Source of the DNA: Lysinibacillus pakistanensis
Lineage (GTDB): Bacteria > Bacillota > Bacilli > Bacillales_A > Planococcaceae
Assembly (NCBI GenBank): GCA_001312325.1
Contig: BBDJ01000042.1
Location: 1-33,273, forward strand
Length of the DNA stretch: 33,273 bases
Direction of reading: 5' to 3'
Below the pieces are notes generated by a model that saw nothing but the letters and a program-made list of their open reading frames with translations, was not told the origin of the DNA and made no database searches. Of the stretch, positions 1-8,788 are shown piece after piece. Within the stretch, counting starts at the first letter, position 1. Every line of letters starts with the position of its first letter. The translations under genes were made by a program, and so were the position numbers.

Positions 1-52
1 CTTCTTCAAAGTAAGCAATAACAGCGGCTAATTTTTGTTCATCAGAAATCAC
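1..52 (-). CDS. 5' end of an unidentified gene, cut by the window edge
   Basis: Read on the minus strand, a GTG codon at 52 follows a strong ribosome site (AAGGGGGG) at a normal distance. It opens a frame starting MISDEQKLAAVIAYFEE that runs off the window. The composition is protein-like, but 17 residues are too few to assign a family. The repeats and terminator at 53-750 lie upstream of it. Confidence 0.45.
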   Translation of the reverse strand, partial: MISDEQKLAAVIAYFEE

Positions 53-104
53 TAACTGCCCCCCTTATATTAGATTTTTTTAAGTCCAATATTTTGGGTG
101 CAGT

Positions 105-178
105 TCATGCTCGCTCCAGGGTCTCATCTGTGACGCTGAATCCCCAAGGAGTCACTCAGTCTACACTCCAATCAACCA
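105..178 (-). repeat. Half copy of a Bacillaceae-type dispersed intergenic repeat
   Basis: On the minus strand this begins GTTGATTGGAGTG and continues to ATGAGACCCTGGAGCGAGC. Its opening matches the opening of the longer repeat at 463-648 (GCTGATTGGAGTG, then GAGACCCTG). It lacks the second half and lies in the opposite orientation to the full copy. GC-rich intergenic elements that start like this are common in Bacillus-related genomes; that family link is from memory and was not searched. Confidence 0.5.
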
Positions 179-187
179 CTGCTCATA

Positions 188-362
188 GTATTTTCATTGG
201 CATTTCACATAAATGTTTAGTGATAAATTGAAGTCTTAGCCATCACTATTTTTCGCAAAAATGAAGCTGATAACATTTTTCTATGCGAAAGCAATATGTC
301 AGCAATAAGTGGCTTTATGTTTATTTATAAAGTAGTTTTATGCACAAAATGTAGGTTGACAG
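188..362. repeat. Dispersed repeat, left copy (pair of 33103-33273)
   Basis: About 175 bp of non-coding sequence similar along its length to the last 171 bp of the window. Shared blocks include TTAGCCATCACTAT, AGCAATAAGTGGCTTTATGT and a block ending CACAAAATGTAGGTTGA. In both copies the block containing AGCCATCACT can pair imperfectly with AGCAATAAGTGGCT, giving a long hairpin. No open frame runs through it. The two copies are direct repeats about 33 kb apart. Confidence 0.7.
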
Positions 363-462
363 CTATAGAATTGTACTACTATTCTATCCATTTAATGATG
401 GTGAGTAATATGCTTTTACTTTACTTTTGAAGGAAGAAAATATTTAAAATTCTACACTATTG

Positions 463-648
463 CTGATTGGAGTGCAAGGCTACTCGACTCCCGTGGGATA
501 GCGAGACAGACGAGACCCTGAGGCCAACACGAGGTTGGTCACGAAGGCGTTGTCACAGGACGTGACGCACTTAGCCTTCGTTCCTCCAGCGCAGGAAGCG
601 GCTCGTCGCTCGCCCACAGGAAAGCGAGTAGCCTGGAACGGAAATCAC
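463..648 (+). repeat. Full copy of a GC-rich dispersed intergenic repeat with inverted ends
   Basis: The element starts TGATTGGAGTGCAAGGCTAC and ends with GGAACGGAAATCAC. Its arms pair: GGCTACTCG (478-486) with CGAGTAGCC (625-633), followed by further GC-rich self-complementary segments. It is markedly richer in GC than its AT-rich surroundings and contains no convincing gene. It resembles the repeat family that begins ATTGGAG and ends GGAAATCA in many Bacillaceae intergenic regions (from memory). Transcribed, it would form a long structured RNA. Confidence 0.6.
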
Positions 649-707
649 CTTTATTTTGGCTAAATATTCACAAAGGGTCCCTTGACCATTTAGTTTTTCA
701 ACACTAT

Positions 708-747
708 GAAGCGATGAGGCGTTTAACAACCTCATCGCTTCTTTTTT
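708..747 (+). terminator. Strong intrinsic terminator without an obvious upstream gene
   Basis: A perfect 12-bp stem, GAAGCGATGAGG (708-719) with CCTCATCGCTTC (730-741), and a 10-base loop are followed by six T residues. No plus-strand gene is visible upstream in the window, so it may end a transcript from the repeat region or a small RNA. Confidence 0.65.
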
Positions 748-869
748 ATCTTGATTCAAGGAGAGTATTAATTAAGTGGCGAGATGAATGGTTATTTAAT
801 TAAGAGCTCCTTGGCTATCACAGATTTTAAAGAGGAGCGTTTTGAGCGAGCTTGACGCAATGTAATTGA

Positions 870-1220
870 TTAATAGCCCATATGATTGTGATGATACGGC
901 ATATGGCCGTGGTGGTGCGACATATGGCAGTGATGCTGCGGCATGTGACAAGGGTTAGGTGGCATTTCGCAAAGTGTATGGTTTTCGCAACATTCATTCA
1001 CGACAGATTCAGTACATGGGAAATAGTATTGATGATCGAAAATATGTTTATTTACATTTGTAATATGTGTTGGTTGTACATGCGGTACGACAGTATGGAT
1101 ATAATTTGTACGAACATATTGCTCTGGTGGCATAAATTGTGGTGGATCAAATTGTGTTGGCATTGCTTGTGGTGGACAACAATGTGGACCTTTCCCATGA
1201 TGACGCATACGATTAAACAT
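870..1220 (-). CDS. cotD: CotD-family inner spore coat protein
   Basis: This encodes 116 residues rich in His, Cys, Met and Pro. The ATG at 1220 was chosen because AGGAGGTAA precedes it at a good distance; the frame stays open further upstream but without a ribosome site. The central block HTVVPHVQPTHITNVNKHIF followed by YYFP corresponds to the HTKTIVPHIHPQHTTNVN region known from Bacillus CotD. The C-terminal third is a run of H-M and H-H repeats with scattered Cys, as expected for a cross-linked coat component. CotD proteins are deposited in the inner coat late in sporulation. A SigK-like promoter lies upstream. The gene stands alone, facing away from the iron-uptake genes. Confidence 0.8.
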   Translation of the reverse strand: MFNRMRHHGKGPHCCPPQAMPTQFDPPQFMPPEQYVRTNYIHTVVPHVQPTHITNVNKHIFDHQYYFPCTESVVNECCENHTLCEMPPNPCHMPQHHCHMSHHHGHMPYHHNHMGY

Positions 1221-1259
1221 GGTTATTACCTCCTGTTTTAATAAGTTGTGGTTCATTAT

Positions 1260-1287
1260 TAAGATATGAGTGATATGTCGATAGGGT
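1260..1287 (-). promoter_or_regulatory. Possible SigK-type promoter of the coat gene
   Basis: On the minus strand CATATCTTA (1260-1268) fits the late-sporulation -10 pattern CATAnnnTA. An AC dinucleotide (1286-1287) lies 17 bases upstream, as in the sparse SigK -35 element. It sits about 40 bases before the cotD-like start. The pattern is short, so chance is possible, but it suits a mother-cell coat gene. Confidence 0.4.
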
Positions 1288-1523
1288 CTATTTATTTGCC
1301 TACTAACTATTAGATAAATCTCACACATCAGTGAAAATCGAAACTTATGTAACATATGCCTAATATATCCTTAGAGCTTATTTAGATGAGTATATATACC
1401 TTTGTTTCAGGTGATTTTCTTTATCAAAAGAGATTAATTTGTATATTTGTATAATAAGCAGCCAATTAAAAATAAAATATTATTAAAATTATTAAAAAGG
1501 TACGTTTTTTATAAAAAAAGATA
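1288..1523. other. AT-rich intergenic stretch, no gene seen
   Basis: This is very AT-rich divergent spacer between the coat gene and the iron-uptake operon. No open frame with a ribosome site and no clear hairpin or repeat was seen. Confidence 0.5.
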
Positions 1524-1580
1524 TTGTAAATACATTTTTTTGTACAGTATACTCTTTTAGTGATAATGATTATCATTATT
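1524..1580 (+). promoter_or_regulatory. Promoter with overlapping Fur box for yfmC
   Basis: A -35 TTGTAA (1524-1529) and a -10 TATACT (1548-1553) are 18 bases apart. Immediately downstream, 1562-1580 reads GATAATGATTATCATTATT, which matches 18 of 19 positions of the classical Fur box. Its position over the start site implies iron-dependent repression by Fur. Confidence 0.85.
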
Positions 1581-1603
1581 GATTATTATTTGGGAGGACA
1601 TAT

Positions 1604-2607
1604 ATGTCGAAACTTACATTTAACAAAAGAAATTTTTTATTTGCTTTTCACATTATTACTATCATTCGCATTTTTACTAGCTGCTTGCGGGGATAAAACA
1701 TCGAAAAGTAGTGAACAGGAAAATACAGCATCAGAAGAAGGAAAAACAGAGGAAGCAAGTCGTGAAATTACACATGCGATGGGTACAACAACCGTAAAAG
1801 GAACACCGACAAAAATAGTAACGCTTTATCAAGGTGCTACCGATGTGGCAGTTGCAATGGGGATTAAGCCAGTAGGTGCAGTAGAGTCGTGGGCAGAAGC
1901 ACCTATCTACAACTATCTTAAAAATGATTTAGATGGTGTAACAATCGTTGGGCAGGAAACACAGCCAAACTTAGAAGAAATTGCGAAGCTTAAGCCTGAT
2001 TTAATTATTGCTTCGAAAGTGCGTCATGAGGAAATTTATGATCAGTTATCTCAAATTGCACCAACAGTTGCCCACGAAACTGTTTTTGATTTCAAAGGAA
2101 CAGCAGAAATGATGGGTCAAGCGATGAATCAAGAAGATAAGGTCAAAGAGCTATTAGGAAATTGGGATAACCGAGTGGCAGATTTCCAAACAAAAATTAA
2201 AGAAAAGCTTGGAGATCAATGGCCACTACATGTTTCAGTTGTTAATTTTAGAGCAGATCATGCACGAATTTATGTTACAGGCTTTGCAGGATCAATTTTA
2301 TCAGAACTTGGCTTCAAGGGGCCTAAAAATCTAACAGATGATTCATTAGAGATTGTAAAACTAACGGACAAAGAAAGTATTACACAGATGAATGCAGATG
2401 TGATTTATATGTTTATGGAAAATGATGAGGCTGTTAAAAAAAGTTTATGAAGAATGGACAAATCATCCATTATGGAAAGAGCTTGATGCAGTCAAAGCAA
2501 ATCAAGTATATCAGGTTGATGAAATTAATTGGAATCTAGCTGGTGGTATTCTAAGTGCAAATTTAATGCTTGATGATATTTATGACAAATTTGAATTAGA
2601 AAAATAA
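1604..2607 (+). CDS. yfmC: YfmC-like iron(III)-citrate/siderophore-binding lipoprotein (frame broken twice)
   Basis: This is the extracellular substrate-binding lipoprotein of an iron-chelate ABC importer, 333 residues after repair. GGGAGGA precedes the ATG at 1604. A signal peptide ends in the lipobox LAAC, so the mature protein is anchored by lipid to its Cys. The body carries features of periplasmic-binding-protein family 2: TKIVTLYQGATDVAVAMGI, PNLEEIAKLKPDLIIAS, SVVNFRADHARIY and INWNLAGG. These closely resemble Bacillus YfmC, the Fe-dicitrate receptor, as remembered. As written, the frame breaks at a T run (1633-1638) inside the signal peptide and at an A run (2436-2442). Removing one base from each restores one protein, so error is more likely than inactivation. 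Confidence 0.85.
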
Positions 2608-2616
2608 TGGCAAGTA

Positions 2617-2642
2617 AGGGCTGTATCTTTAGCGACAGCCCT
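2617..2642 (+). terminator. Hairpin after yfmC, weak terminator or attenuator
   Basis: The stem AGGGCTGT (2617-2624) pairs with ACAGCCCT (2635-2642), followed by CTTCTTGT, which is only moderately U-rich. It lies ten bases after the yfmC stop and before a second Fur-like box, so it may reduce read-through from receptor into permease genes. Confidence 0.6.
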
Positions 2643-2724
2643 CTTCTTGTAGATAGAAAGCTTTATATTTAAACTGCAAGCTAGTTTTCGAGATAAATTG
2701 TGGATGAAGAAAGTTGGCATAAAA

Positions 2725-2739
2725 TGAGAATTATTCTTT
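2725..2739 (+). promoter_or_regulatory. Second Fur-like box, upstream of yfmD
   Basis: TGAGAATTATTCTTT matches 11 of 14 fixed positions of the 7-1-7 Fur motif TGATAATnATTATCA. It is 12 bases upstream of the yfmD start. With the hairpin at 2617 it suggests that the permease genes have their own iron-responsive control. Confidence 0.5.
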
Positions 2740-2750
2740 CCAGTACCTCA

Positions 2751-3745
2751 ATGAAAAAAAATTTGCTTCCTAATAAGCTGTGTATTGCTTTTTTTGCACA
2801 TTTATTTTAAGTATTGCACTTGGTCAAACCTCTATATCATTAGAGTCTATCTATCAGGCATTTTTTCATTTTAATGATGCAAATACCGAGCATGTCATTA
2901 TAAGAACTTCTCGTTTAACACGCGCTATTATCGCTGCGGTAGTTGGTGCCAGTCTTGCCATTGCTGGGGCTTTAATGCGTGCATTAACAAGAAATCCATT
3001 AGCGGCACCTGATATTTTAGGTATTAATGCAGGAGCTATATTTTTTTATTGTCAGCGCGATTACTTTGTTTTCAATAGATTCCTTAATGAGTTATATGTG
3101 GATTGCCTTTTTAGGGGCAGGTATTGCAGGAGCAATGGTTTTTTTTCTTAGGATCATTAGGAAGAGATGGTTTAACACCCATCAAAATAGTATTAGCAGG
3201 TGCAGCGATTACAGCCTTATTCGTATCGTTTACACAGGGATTACTTGTGATTGATGAACAGGGCCTACAAAGTGTCCTTTTTTTGGTTAGCAGGGTCAGT
3301 GTCAGGACGTAGCATTGATATGCTTTTACCTGTTCTTCCATTTATTTTGGTCGCAACCATTGTTTCAATAGTTATGGGAAGATCCATTAATGTCTTGCAA
3401 TCTGGTGATGATATTGCAAAAGGGTTAGGGCAGCGAACAATTATCACTAAAATTATGCTGGGTATAATTATTATTGTGCTTGCAGGTAGCTCTGTAGCAG
3501 TAGCTGGCTCAATTGGCTTTATTGGACTAATTGTACCGCATATAGCAGTAGGGCTTGTAGGTTCAGATTTTCGTTGGATTATTCCTTATAGTGCGGTGAT
3601 TGGGGCTACGCTTCTACTGTTGGCTGACATAGCAGCTAGATTTATAATCATGCCATTGGAAATGCCAATTGGTGTTATGACGGCTTTAATTGGTGCTCCT
3701 TTCTTCATTTATATTGCACGAAAGGGGTTAGCGAAAAATGCCTAA
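2751..3745 (+). CDS. yfmD: FecCD-family iron-chelate ABC permease, first subunit (five frame breaks)
   Basis: This is one half of the membrane channel for iron-chelate import, 329 residues after repair. It is strongly hydrophobic, with the FecCD hallmarks TRNPLAAPDILGINAGA, a GLTPIKIVLAG segment and the terminal GLIVPHIAVGLVGSDFRWIIP to MPIGVMTALIGAPFFIYI block. Extra bases in A2754-2761, T2789-2795, T3041-3047, T3139-3146 and T3278-3284 break the frame; removing one from each gives one continuous protein starting MKKICFLIS. No good ribosome site precedes the ATG at 2751, and an in-frame ATG at 2724 is an alternative. It overlaps yfmE by 8 bases. The assignment to yfmD rests on gene order after yfmC. 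Confidence 0.8.
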
Positions 3746-4777
3746 GTACATGACAATACGCTCAAAATCTGATCGTATTTCGTTTCAAATTGCTTTAAAA
3801 ACATGCTTGATCACTCTAATTCTGAGTCTTTTATTAGCCTATTAACGATTCTTGGCTTATCAGCTGGCAGTGACTTTATTCATCCATGGATTGTTATTCA
3901 GGAATTGTTTGGCTACGGAAGTGGGGACTATAATTTTGTTTTACATACATTAAGACTACCTAGAGTATTGATGGCTTTATTAGTCGGTGCAGCACTTGGT
4001 GTTGCGGGCTTAATCTTACAAGGAATTATTCGAAATCCACTTGCAGCTCCAGATATTATTGGAGTAACTAGTGGAGCATCAGTTGGGGCAATTATTTTTA
4101 TCGTGTATTTTATGGGAGCAGTCAGTATTCAATTTTTACCCCTAGCAGCAATAATAGGTGCTACGATCGTGTCGTTTATCATCTATCTTCTATCCTGGAA
4201 AAAGGGTGTAACTCCTATACGTATGGTGTTGATTGGTATTGGGATTTCGGCACTAGCAAAAGCGATGGTGACCATGCTGCTCGTTATTAGCAATGTGGCT
4301 GCTACCACGAAAGCATATTTATGGTTAACAGGAAGTTTATATGGGGCTAATATGCAAGATGTTTTTCTATTGCTACCATGGGTTTTAGTATTATTACCAT
4401 TGACATTCGTAATGGCTAGAATTGTAAATGTTAAGGAATTGGGAGATGATATTGCTATTGGACTAGGCGTAAAAGTCCAAATCTATCGTTTATTCTTTTT
4501 ACTAATCAGTGTCATGCTTGCAGGTTCTGCTGTAGCCTTTGCTGGTGGAATTGCTTTTGTCGGATTAGTGGCACCACATATGAGTAGAATGCTTGTTGGA
4601 CGCTCCTTTGCCGCTTTAATTCCAGTAACGGCTATTATCGGTGGCATTATTGTTATAGCAGCCGATATTGTGGCTCGAACAGCTTCTTACCTAAAGATCT
4701 ACCAACAGGTGTATTTACAGCAGCTATCGGTGCTCCATTTTTTTATATATTTATTGTTTAAAACACGCAATCAATAA
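3738..4777 (+). CDS. yfmE: FecCD-family iron-chelate ABC permease, second subunit (frame breaks)
   Basis: This is the second permease half, about 346 residues after repair. It starts at ATG 3738 inside the end of yfmD (MPKYMTIRSKSDRISFQIAL), so translation is probably coupled. The FecCD features LRLPRVLMALLVGAALGVAG, IRNPLAAPDIIGVTSGASVG and AFVGLVAPHMSRMLVG are clear. One base appears to be missing near 3830 and another near 4685, and one is extra in T4738-4744. After repair the C-terminus reads LPKDLPTGVFTAAIGAPFF then IYLLFKTRNQ, the normal end of the family. The missing bases are inferred from frame and homology only. Confidence 0.8.
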
Positions 4778-4832
4778 ATGCTTATAACAACAGCTACAAT
4801 AGCTAAAGAGTATAAAAGAGGGTGACAGGATT

Positions 4833-5635
4833 TTGAAAAATGTTTTAAAGGCTCATGATTTAAGCGTATATTATGGGGAAAATAAAATTTTAGAGAATTT
4901 AAATTTGCAAATACCTGAAGGAAAAATTACCGTATTGGTAGGTGCCAACGGTTGTGGAAAATCCACACTTTTACGAACCTTTGCCCGCTTAATAAAACCG
5001 AAAGCTGGTCAAATTTTCTTAGAGGATGACGTAATCCAAAAAAATTCCCACAAAGGATATTGCAAAGCGTTTGGCGATTCTACCACAGGGACCTGTTGCA
5101 CCTGAAGGATTAACAGTCTTACAATTAATTAAACAGGGGCGTTACCCTCATCAAAGCTGGGTAAAGCAGTGGTCTAATGAGGATGAAAAAATTGTAAATA
5201 AGGCGTTAGAAGTAACACAGATGACTGATTTTGTAGATCGATCAGTAGACGCTTTGTCTGGTGGTCAGAGACAGCGTGCTTGGATTGCGATGACCTTAGC
5301 ACAAAAAAACGGATTTAATTTTATTAGATGAACCAACTACCTATTTAGATATGGCTCACCAAATAGAAATATTAGACTTACTATTTGATTTGAATGTCGA
5401 AGAAAATCGTACAGTTGTTATGGTGCTACATGATTTAAATTTGGCATGTCGTTATGCCCATCATATTGTTGCAGTACGAGATAAGCAAATATACGCTCAA
5501 GGTAAACCTGAGGAAGTTGTAACAATGGAGATGGTGCAAAATGTATTTCGAATGAACTGTACGATCATTAAAGATCCAATTTTCGGGACGCCATTATGTG
5601 TTCCTCATGGTAAGGGAAGGAAAGTAGGGAGGTAA
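4833..5635 (+). CDS. yfmF: Iron-chelate ABC transporter ATPase (two frame breaks)
   Basis: This cytoplasmic ATPase powers the YfmDE permease; it has 266 residues after repair. A TTG start at 4833 follows GAGGGTGA at 6 bases. Visible motifs in order: Walker [11 protein letters not shown]-loop [13 protein letters not shown], signature LSGGQRQR, Walker [13 protein letters not shown] and the switch His in VMVLHDLN. These are typical of the FecE/FhuC family. Extra A residues at 5038-5044 and 5303-5309 split it as written; removing one from each restores the Q-loop and Walker B junctions exactly. It ends the yfm cluster. Confidence 0.85.
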
Positions 5636-5642
5636 GCATCGG

Positions 5643-5756
5643 GTGAGTTTAGATCTTACAACTGATGAAATAGCAACATTAACGTAAGGGTATAGACTTA
5701 CTACCGAACAAAAATCAGATTGGATTTATTCAATTCCTGCCAAGAATTCTGTATAA
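5643..5756 (+). pseudogene. Decayed 5' fragment of a gene following yfmF, possibly an iron reductase
   Basis: A GTG at 5643 with GGGAGG ten bases upstream opens MSLDLTTDEIATLT, then an in-frame stop (5685-5687), then GYRLTTEQKSDWIYSIPA and a second stop at 5756. Both parts share one frame and look like real protein, so this seems a truncated gene with a nonsense change. FhuF-like ferric reductases often follow siderophore uptake genes in bacilli; that identity is a guess from context and could not be tested. Confidence 0.35.
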
Positions 5757-5979
5757 CCTGCCCAAAAATAAAACGAATCTGATTGCCTCTTTACTCTCCT
5801 AAACAAGTGAATCAGCACCTGAATTTTAACTGTGTGTTTATTCACTTTGTTTTTTTTATCCCACTTACTGTATTAAGATGCTATTATAAACGAAAAAGGG
5901 ATAGACTTGCATCTTAATCTATTTTTCGCTATGGTAAATATTGTATTCGAATGAGTGGTCATAAAAAGGGGGTTAAGCC
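5757..5979. other. Intergenic stretch, no gene seen
   Basis: This AT-rich stretch lies between the decayed fragment and the lipoprotein gene. It may hold the rest of the degraded gene and the lipoprotein promoter, but no frame, repeat or confident promoter was recognised. Confidence 0.4.
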
Positions 5980-6496
5980 TTGCTTAAAAAAAATTTTATT
6001 CTTTTTAATGGTTTTAATCATTTTAACTGGGTGTTCCTTAACAGGTGGATACGACTCCTCTAAAGCGATTAAAAGAGGGGATATTACAATTTTACATAAC
6101 GGAGTACATAATTTAGAACGATTTGAACTATTTCTTGAGCATCTAGCTAATAATCAAGAGGATACTGTTCGAGTGACTTCCTATACAAAAGAGGGGGATC
6201 CCATCTTCGAAGATGTACATTTTGATGGGAAGGACATTCAATATACGCATGATAATTCACAGGATGCATTTGGAGGGCAGGACAAAGGGCAAGAGACAGA
6301 TGTTTGCAAAAATATAATGTCTAGCGTAAATGATCAAAATGAAGTGGAGTATGTATTAGTTGACTGTATAAAAAATGGGGAAATTCCTCTTTTTCAAATA
6401 AATGGGGAAGAGGCTAAAAAAATAATAACATACCTGACAAAAAGATGCCAAGTCTTCTTGTCAAATGACCTGGCATCAAGAGAACATACTATGTAG
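5980..6496 (+). CDS. Small DUF4362-like lipoprotein
   Basis: A TTG at 5980 with AGGGGG about 8 bases upstream gives MLKKILFFLMVLIILTGCS, a lipoprotein signal peptide with lipobox LTGC, once one A is removed from A5986-5993. The mature part (AIKRGDITILHNGVHNLERF, later YTKEGDPIFEDVHFDG) is hydrophilic and resembles small Bacillus lipoproteins of the DUF4362 type; this match is from memory. Read literally the frame ends at 6496 (171 residues). If the A run at 6416-6422 also has one base too many, the protein would stop at 6425 (147 residues), just before the hairpin at 6444. It converges on the CPBP gene. Its function is unknown. Confidence 0.6.
6438..6477 (-). terminator. Intrinsic terminator of the GntR-ABC-CPBP operon
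   Basis: On the minus strand GATGCCAGGTC pairs with GACTTGGCATC (one mismatch) and is followed by five T residues. It begins at the CPBP stop codon and lies between converging genes, so it may serve both directions. Confidence 0.65.
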
Positions 6497-7198
6497 ATGA
6501 CTATTTTTTTTCTTCACACGCTTCCATAATAGTAGCATATAGATAAAAAGTACAATTATTATAATATAGGTATATAACAAAGAGCTTTCCTCGTTGCCCA
6601 TAAAGTTAAAGAAATTATTCAAGCTATGGAACAATATTGTTAGAATGATGGATTGACCATCTAAAATTAATAAAGAAAGTACAAGCCCGACAAGAAGTGC
6701 ATAGATTATTTGAATTACTGTATCTTCAAGAGATTGACCACCAAGTAACTGTAAGGCATGTGTGATGCTAAATAGGAGACTTGATACCCAAACGGCTGTT
6801 AAAGGCCCTTTTGCTAATAGTATCCGTAGCATGATGCCTCTAAAAACGGTCTCTTCGATAAAAGCTACAACGAACAATTGCATGATCAGCATCACGATTA
6901 AATTACTAAAGGATTCTGTATTCAAGCCTTTGGTACCGAAAAGAATGATACATAAAACGAAAATAAGTGGGCTAACAAGTAAAATATCACTTTTATTAAA
7001 AGCTAAAAAGAAGTATTGGTGCCATTTCCTTTTCACTGCAATGTACACAAAGAGCCCTAATGAAAGAGGTACTAGCAGCGCAAATTGGAAAAAGGGGCTT
7101 GAAGGTTGTTGAATGGAAACGTAGGCACCATTTATAACATAGAAAAATATAAGTAAAAGTTCTAAGCCAATTAGTTTAATAAAGATTTTTTTTGTCAT
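6476..7198 (-). CDS. CPBP-family (CAAX/Abi) intramembrane metalloprotease
   Basis: A 240-residue protein with about seven or eight hydrophobic segments. The CPBP motifs are present in order: EETVFRG (EExxxR), FSITHAL (FxxxH) and HSLNNF (HxxxN), so the catalytic set is complete. Bacterial members act as membrane proteases and often give self-immunity to peptide toxins or serve in peptide maturation. The ATG at 7198 was chosen because AAGAAGGGA lies 8 bases upstream; GTG 7204 is in frame but too close to that site. It follows the permease stop by about 20 bases, so it is probably the last gene of the operon starting at 9150. The substrate is unknown. Confidence 0.8.
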   Translation of the reverse strand: MTKKIFIKLIGLELLLIFFYVINGAYVSIQQPSSPFFQFALLVPLSLGLFVYIAVKRKWHQYFFLAFNKSDILLVSPLIFVLCIILFGTKGLNTESFSNLIVMLIMQLFVVAFIEETVFRGIMLRILLAKGPLTAVWVSSLLFSITHALQLLGGQSLEDTVIQIIYALLVGLVLSLLILDGQSIILTILFHSLNNFFNFMGNEESSLLYTYIIIIVLFIYMLLLWKRVKKKNSHLHSMFS

Positions 7199-7221
7199 CA
7201 ACACGATCCCTTCTTTTTGAA

Positions 7222-7923
7222 TTAAGCAGGATTCACTGAAGCCTTCCGTAAAGCCAGTGAGATGATAAAGTATAGGAGGACACTAAATACTAATAGACTA
7301 CTTACTATTGTAATAGCTGAAAGTTTTGAAAACAGCTCAAACAATGGAGTGTACCACTCAAAAATGACCATAGTAATTGGAATTAAACAAAGTAGCCCGA
7401 TAAAGCTATAACCACCAATAGTCCCAAAACGATAAAATACAATATTTAATAATAGCCCAGATGTTAAAGCGAATAGTAGTAATACCGTGTCCAGTGCAAC
7501 TGTATCTATAAATGCAGTGGAGTTTCCGAAAAAGTATATAGGATGAATAATAAGTATTTCTTTAATTTTTAGTAATGCTGTAAAGTAGGTAATGACTTTA
7601 TGCGTACAAGTAATGATTACAGCACCAGCTAGGCTCCAGCAGATAAAAAAAGAGACCAACATTGACCATATACTGTGTACGACTTATTCCGAGTTTTAAA
7701 AAAATAAGGCAAGGTGTTATTTAACAACTTTGATGCCGTTGTACTGTAAAAGATATAGACTGGAATAGAAATCGTAATGGCGAAAGAAAACAAGTATTGC
7801 CCAAAAAAAAGTATCTATGAAAAAGGTCAATAGAACGATAGAAAATAAAATGCTCCAAAAAATAATGTTTTTCTTTTTATAGCTTTGAAATAAAATATAA
7901 AAACTACCCTTCACTGTATTCAT
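7222..7923 (-). CDS. ABC-2-type membrane permease partner (three frame breaks)
   Basis: As written it appears as two pieces. Removing one base each from A7645-7651, A7698-7704 and A7803-7810 joins them into one 232-residue membrane protein. Roughly six hydrophobic segments are seen. A cytoplasmic loop reads LPYFLKLGISRTQYMVNVG, typical of ABC-2 permeases. It overlaps the ATPase gene by four bases (ATGA), which implies translational coupling and a two-gene exporter. The low-charge, ungapped structure suits an efflux or lantibiotic-type permease, but no substrate can be named. Confidence 0.7.
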
Positions 7924-8785
7924 TTAATAGCCCTCGCTTTCTGCTGCTTACTTAAGTACACCAACATATCCTGTAAGGAAACACGCTCAAGTTTAATATT
8001 CTGCCCCTCGATATGGCGACCATCGCTATAGATTACCGCAGTTAATTCCTGCATAAACATATGTTGATAGATAATTTCTAGTCCATGAATTGCCTGCTCA
8101 ACATCTGAAGCGTTGCCTTTTACAGCTACAATATGCTGGTGCCATTCCTCTGCTGCTTTTTGAAGCAACAACTGCCTTCATTCAAAATTAGAATTTCCTC
8201 GAAGAGATCACTTGCTTCATCAATTAAATGTGTGGACAAGATAAAAAGTCTTGGATTTTCAGTTTGTTGCTCAATTAATAAATCATAAAATGTATTTCGT
8301 GCAGCGACATCAAGCCCGATATAAGGCTCATCGAAAATTGTTATGCCTGCATTGCTTGCAAACCCTGTAATAATGCCTAAAGCTGAAACCATTCCTTTCG
8401 ATAAACCACGAACCTTATCCTTGGGGTTTAATGCAAATACCTCTAGTAATTCTCTTGCAAGTGCTTCATCCCATTGTGGATAAAAGAAACTATTAGCTTT
8501 TAATGCCTGTGCAATGGTCATTTCCTCCTGGAAATTACCACTTTCTGCAATAAAGCAAATATCACGTAAAGTTGCGGGGGCATTGAACACATTTTCTCCA
8601 TTGACAGAGATGCTTCCACTAGTTGGGGCAATAAGTCCAGCTAATAAATTTAAAAAGGTTGTTTTACCAGCACCATTATGACCTAAAAACCCAATAATTT
8701 TAGGTCCCTCTAGCGTAAATGTGACATTTTTTAAAGCTTTCTTATGTTTAAATGTTTTAACAACATTTTTTACGTCGATTTTCAT
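7920..8785 (-). CDS. YtrB-like ABC transporter ATPase (one frame break)
   Basis: This is the ATP-binding subunit of an exporter, 288 residues after repair. Walker A is GHNGAGKTT, the signature is LSKGM (a variant of LSGGQ seen in this subfamily), Walker B is ITIFDEPYIGLD and the switch is LSTHLIDE. A C-terminal extension of about 80 residues follows the core. One base seems to be missing near 8172 (AGTTGTTG for AGTTTGTTG); adding it joins LILNEGS to LLLQKAAEEWHQHI. It starts three bases after the GntR stop, with AAAGGGG as ribosome site. The regulator-ATPase-permease order matches the ytr type of cell-envelope-stress ABC operons (from memory). Confidence 0.8.
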
Positions 8786-8788
8786 ACA

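Noticed and set aside
463..648. Riboswitch or tRNA-like element
   Set aside because: The structure and ends match a dispersed intergenic repeat; no T-box, acceptor or known aptamer motif is seen, and no gene follows on that strand.
571..759. Minus-strand frame MNQDKKEAMRLLN...
   Set aside because: It passes through the dispersed repeat and the perfect terminator stem and has no ribosome site.
882..1241. Plus-strand reading frame over the coat gene
   Set aside because: It is the antisense of a His/Met codon-rich gene, with no ribosome site and unnatural His/Met/Trp composition.
2422..2607. Separate small gene after yfmC
   Set aside because: It is the C-terminus of yfmC in a shifted frame; it joins exactly at the A run 2436-2442.
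6423..6496. Literal C-terminus of the lipoprotein
   Set aside because: Held as doubtful only: an extra base in A6416-6422 would end the gene at 6425 before the hairpin, but no homologue could be compared.
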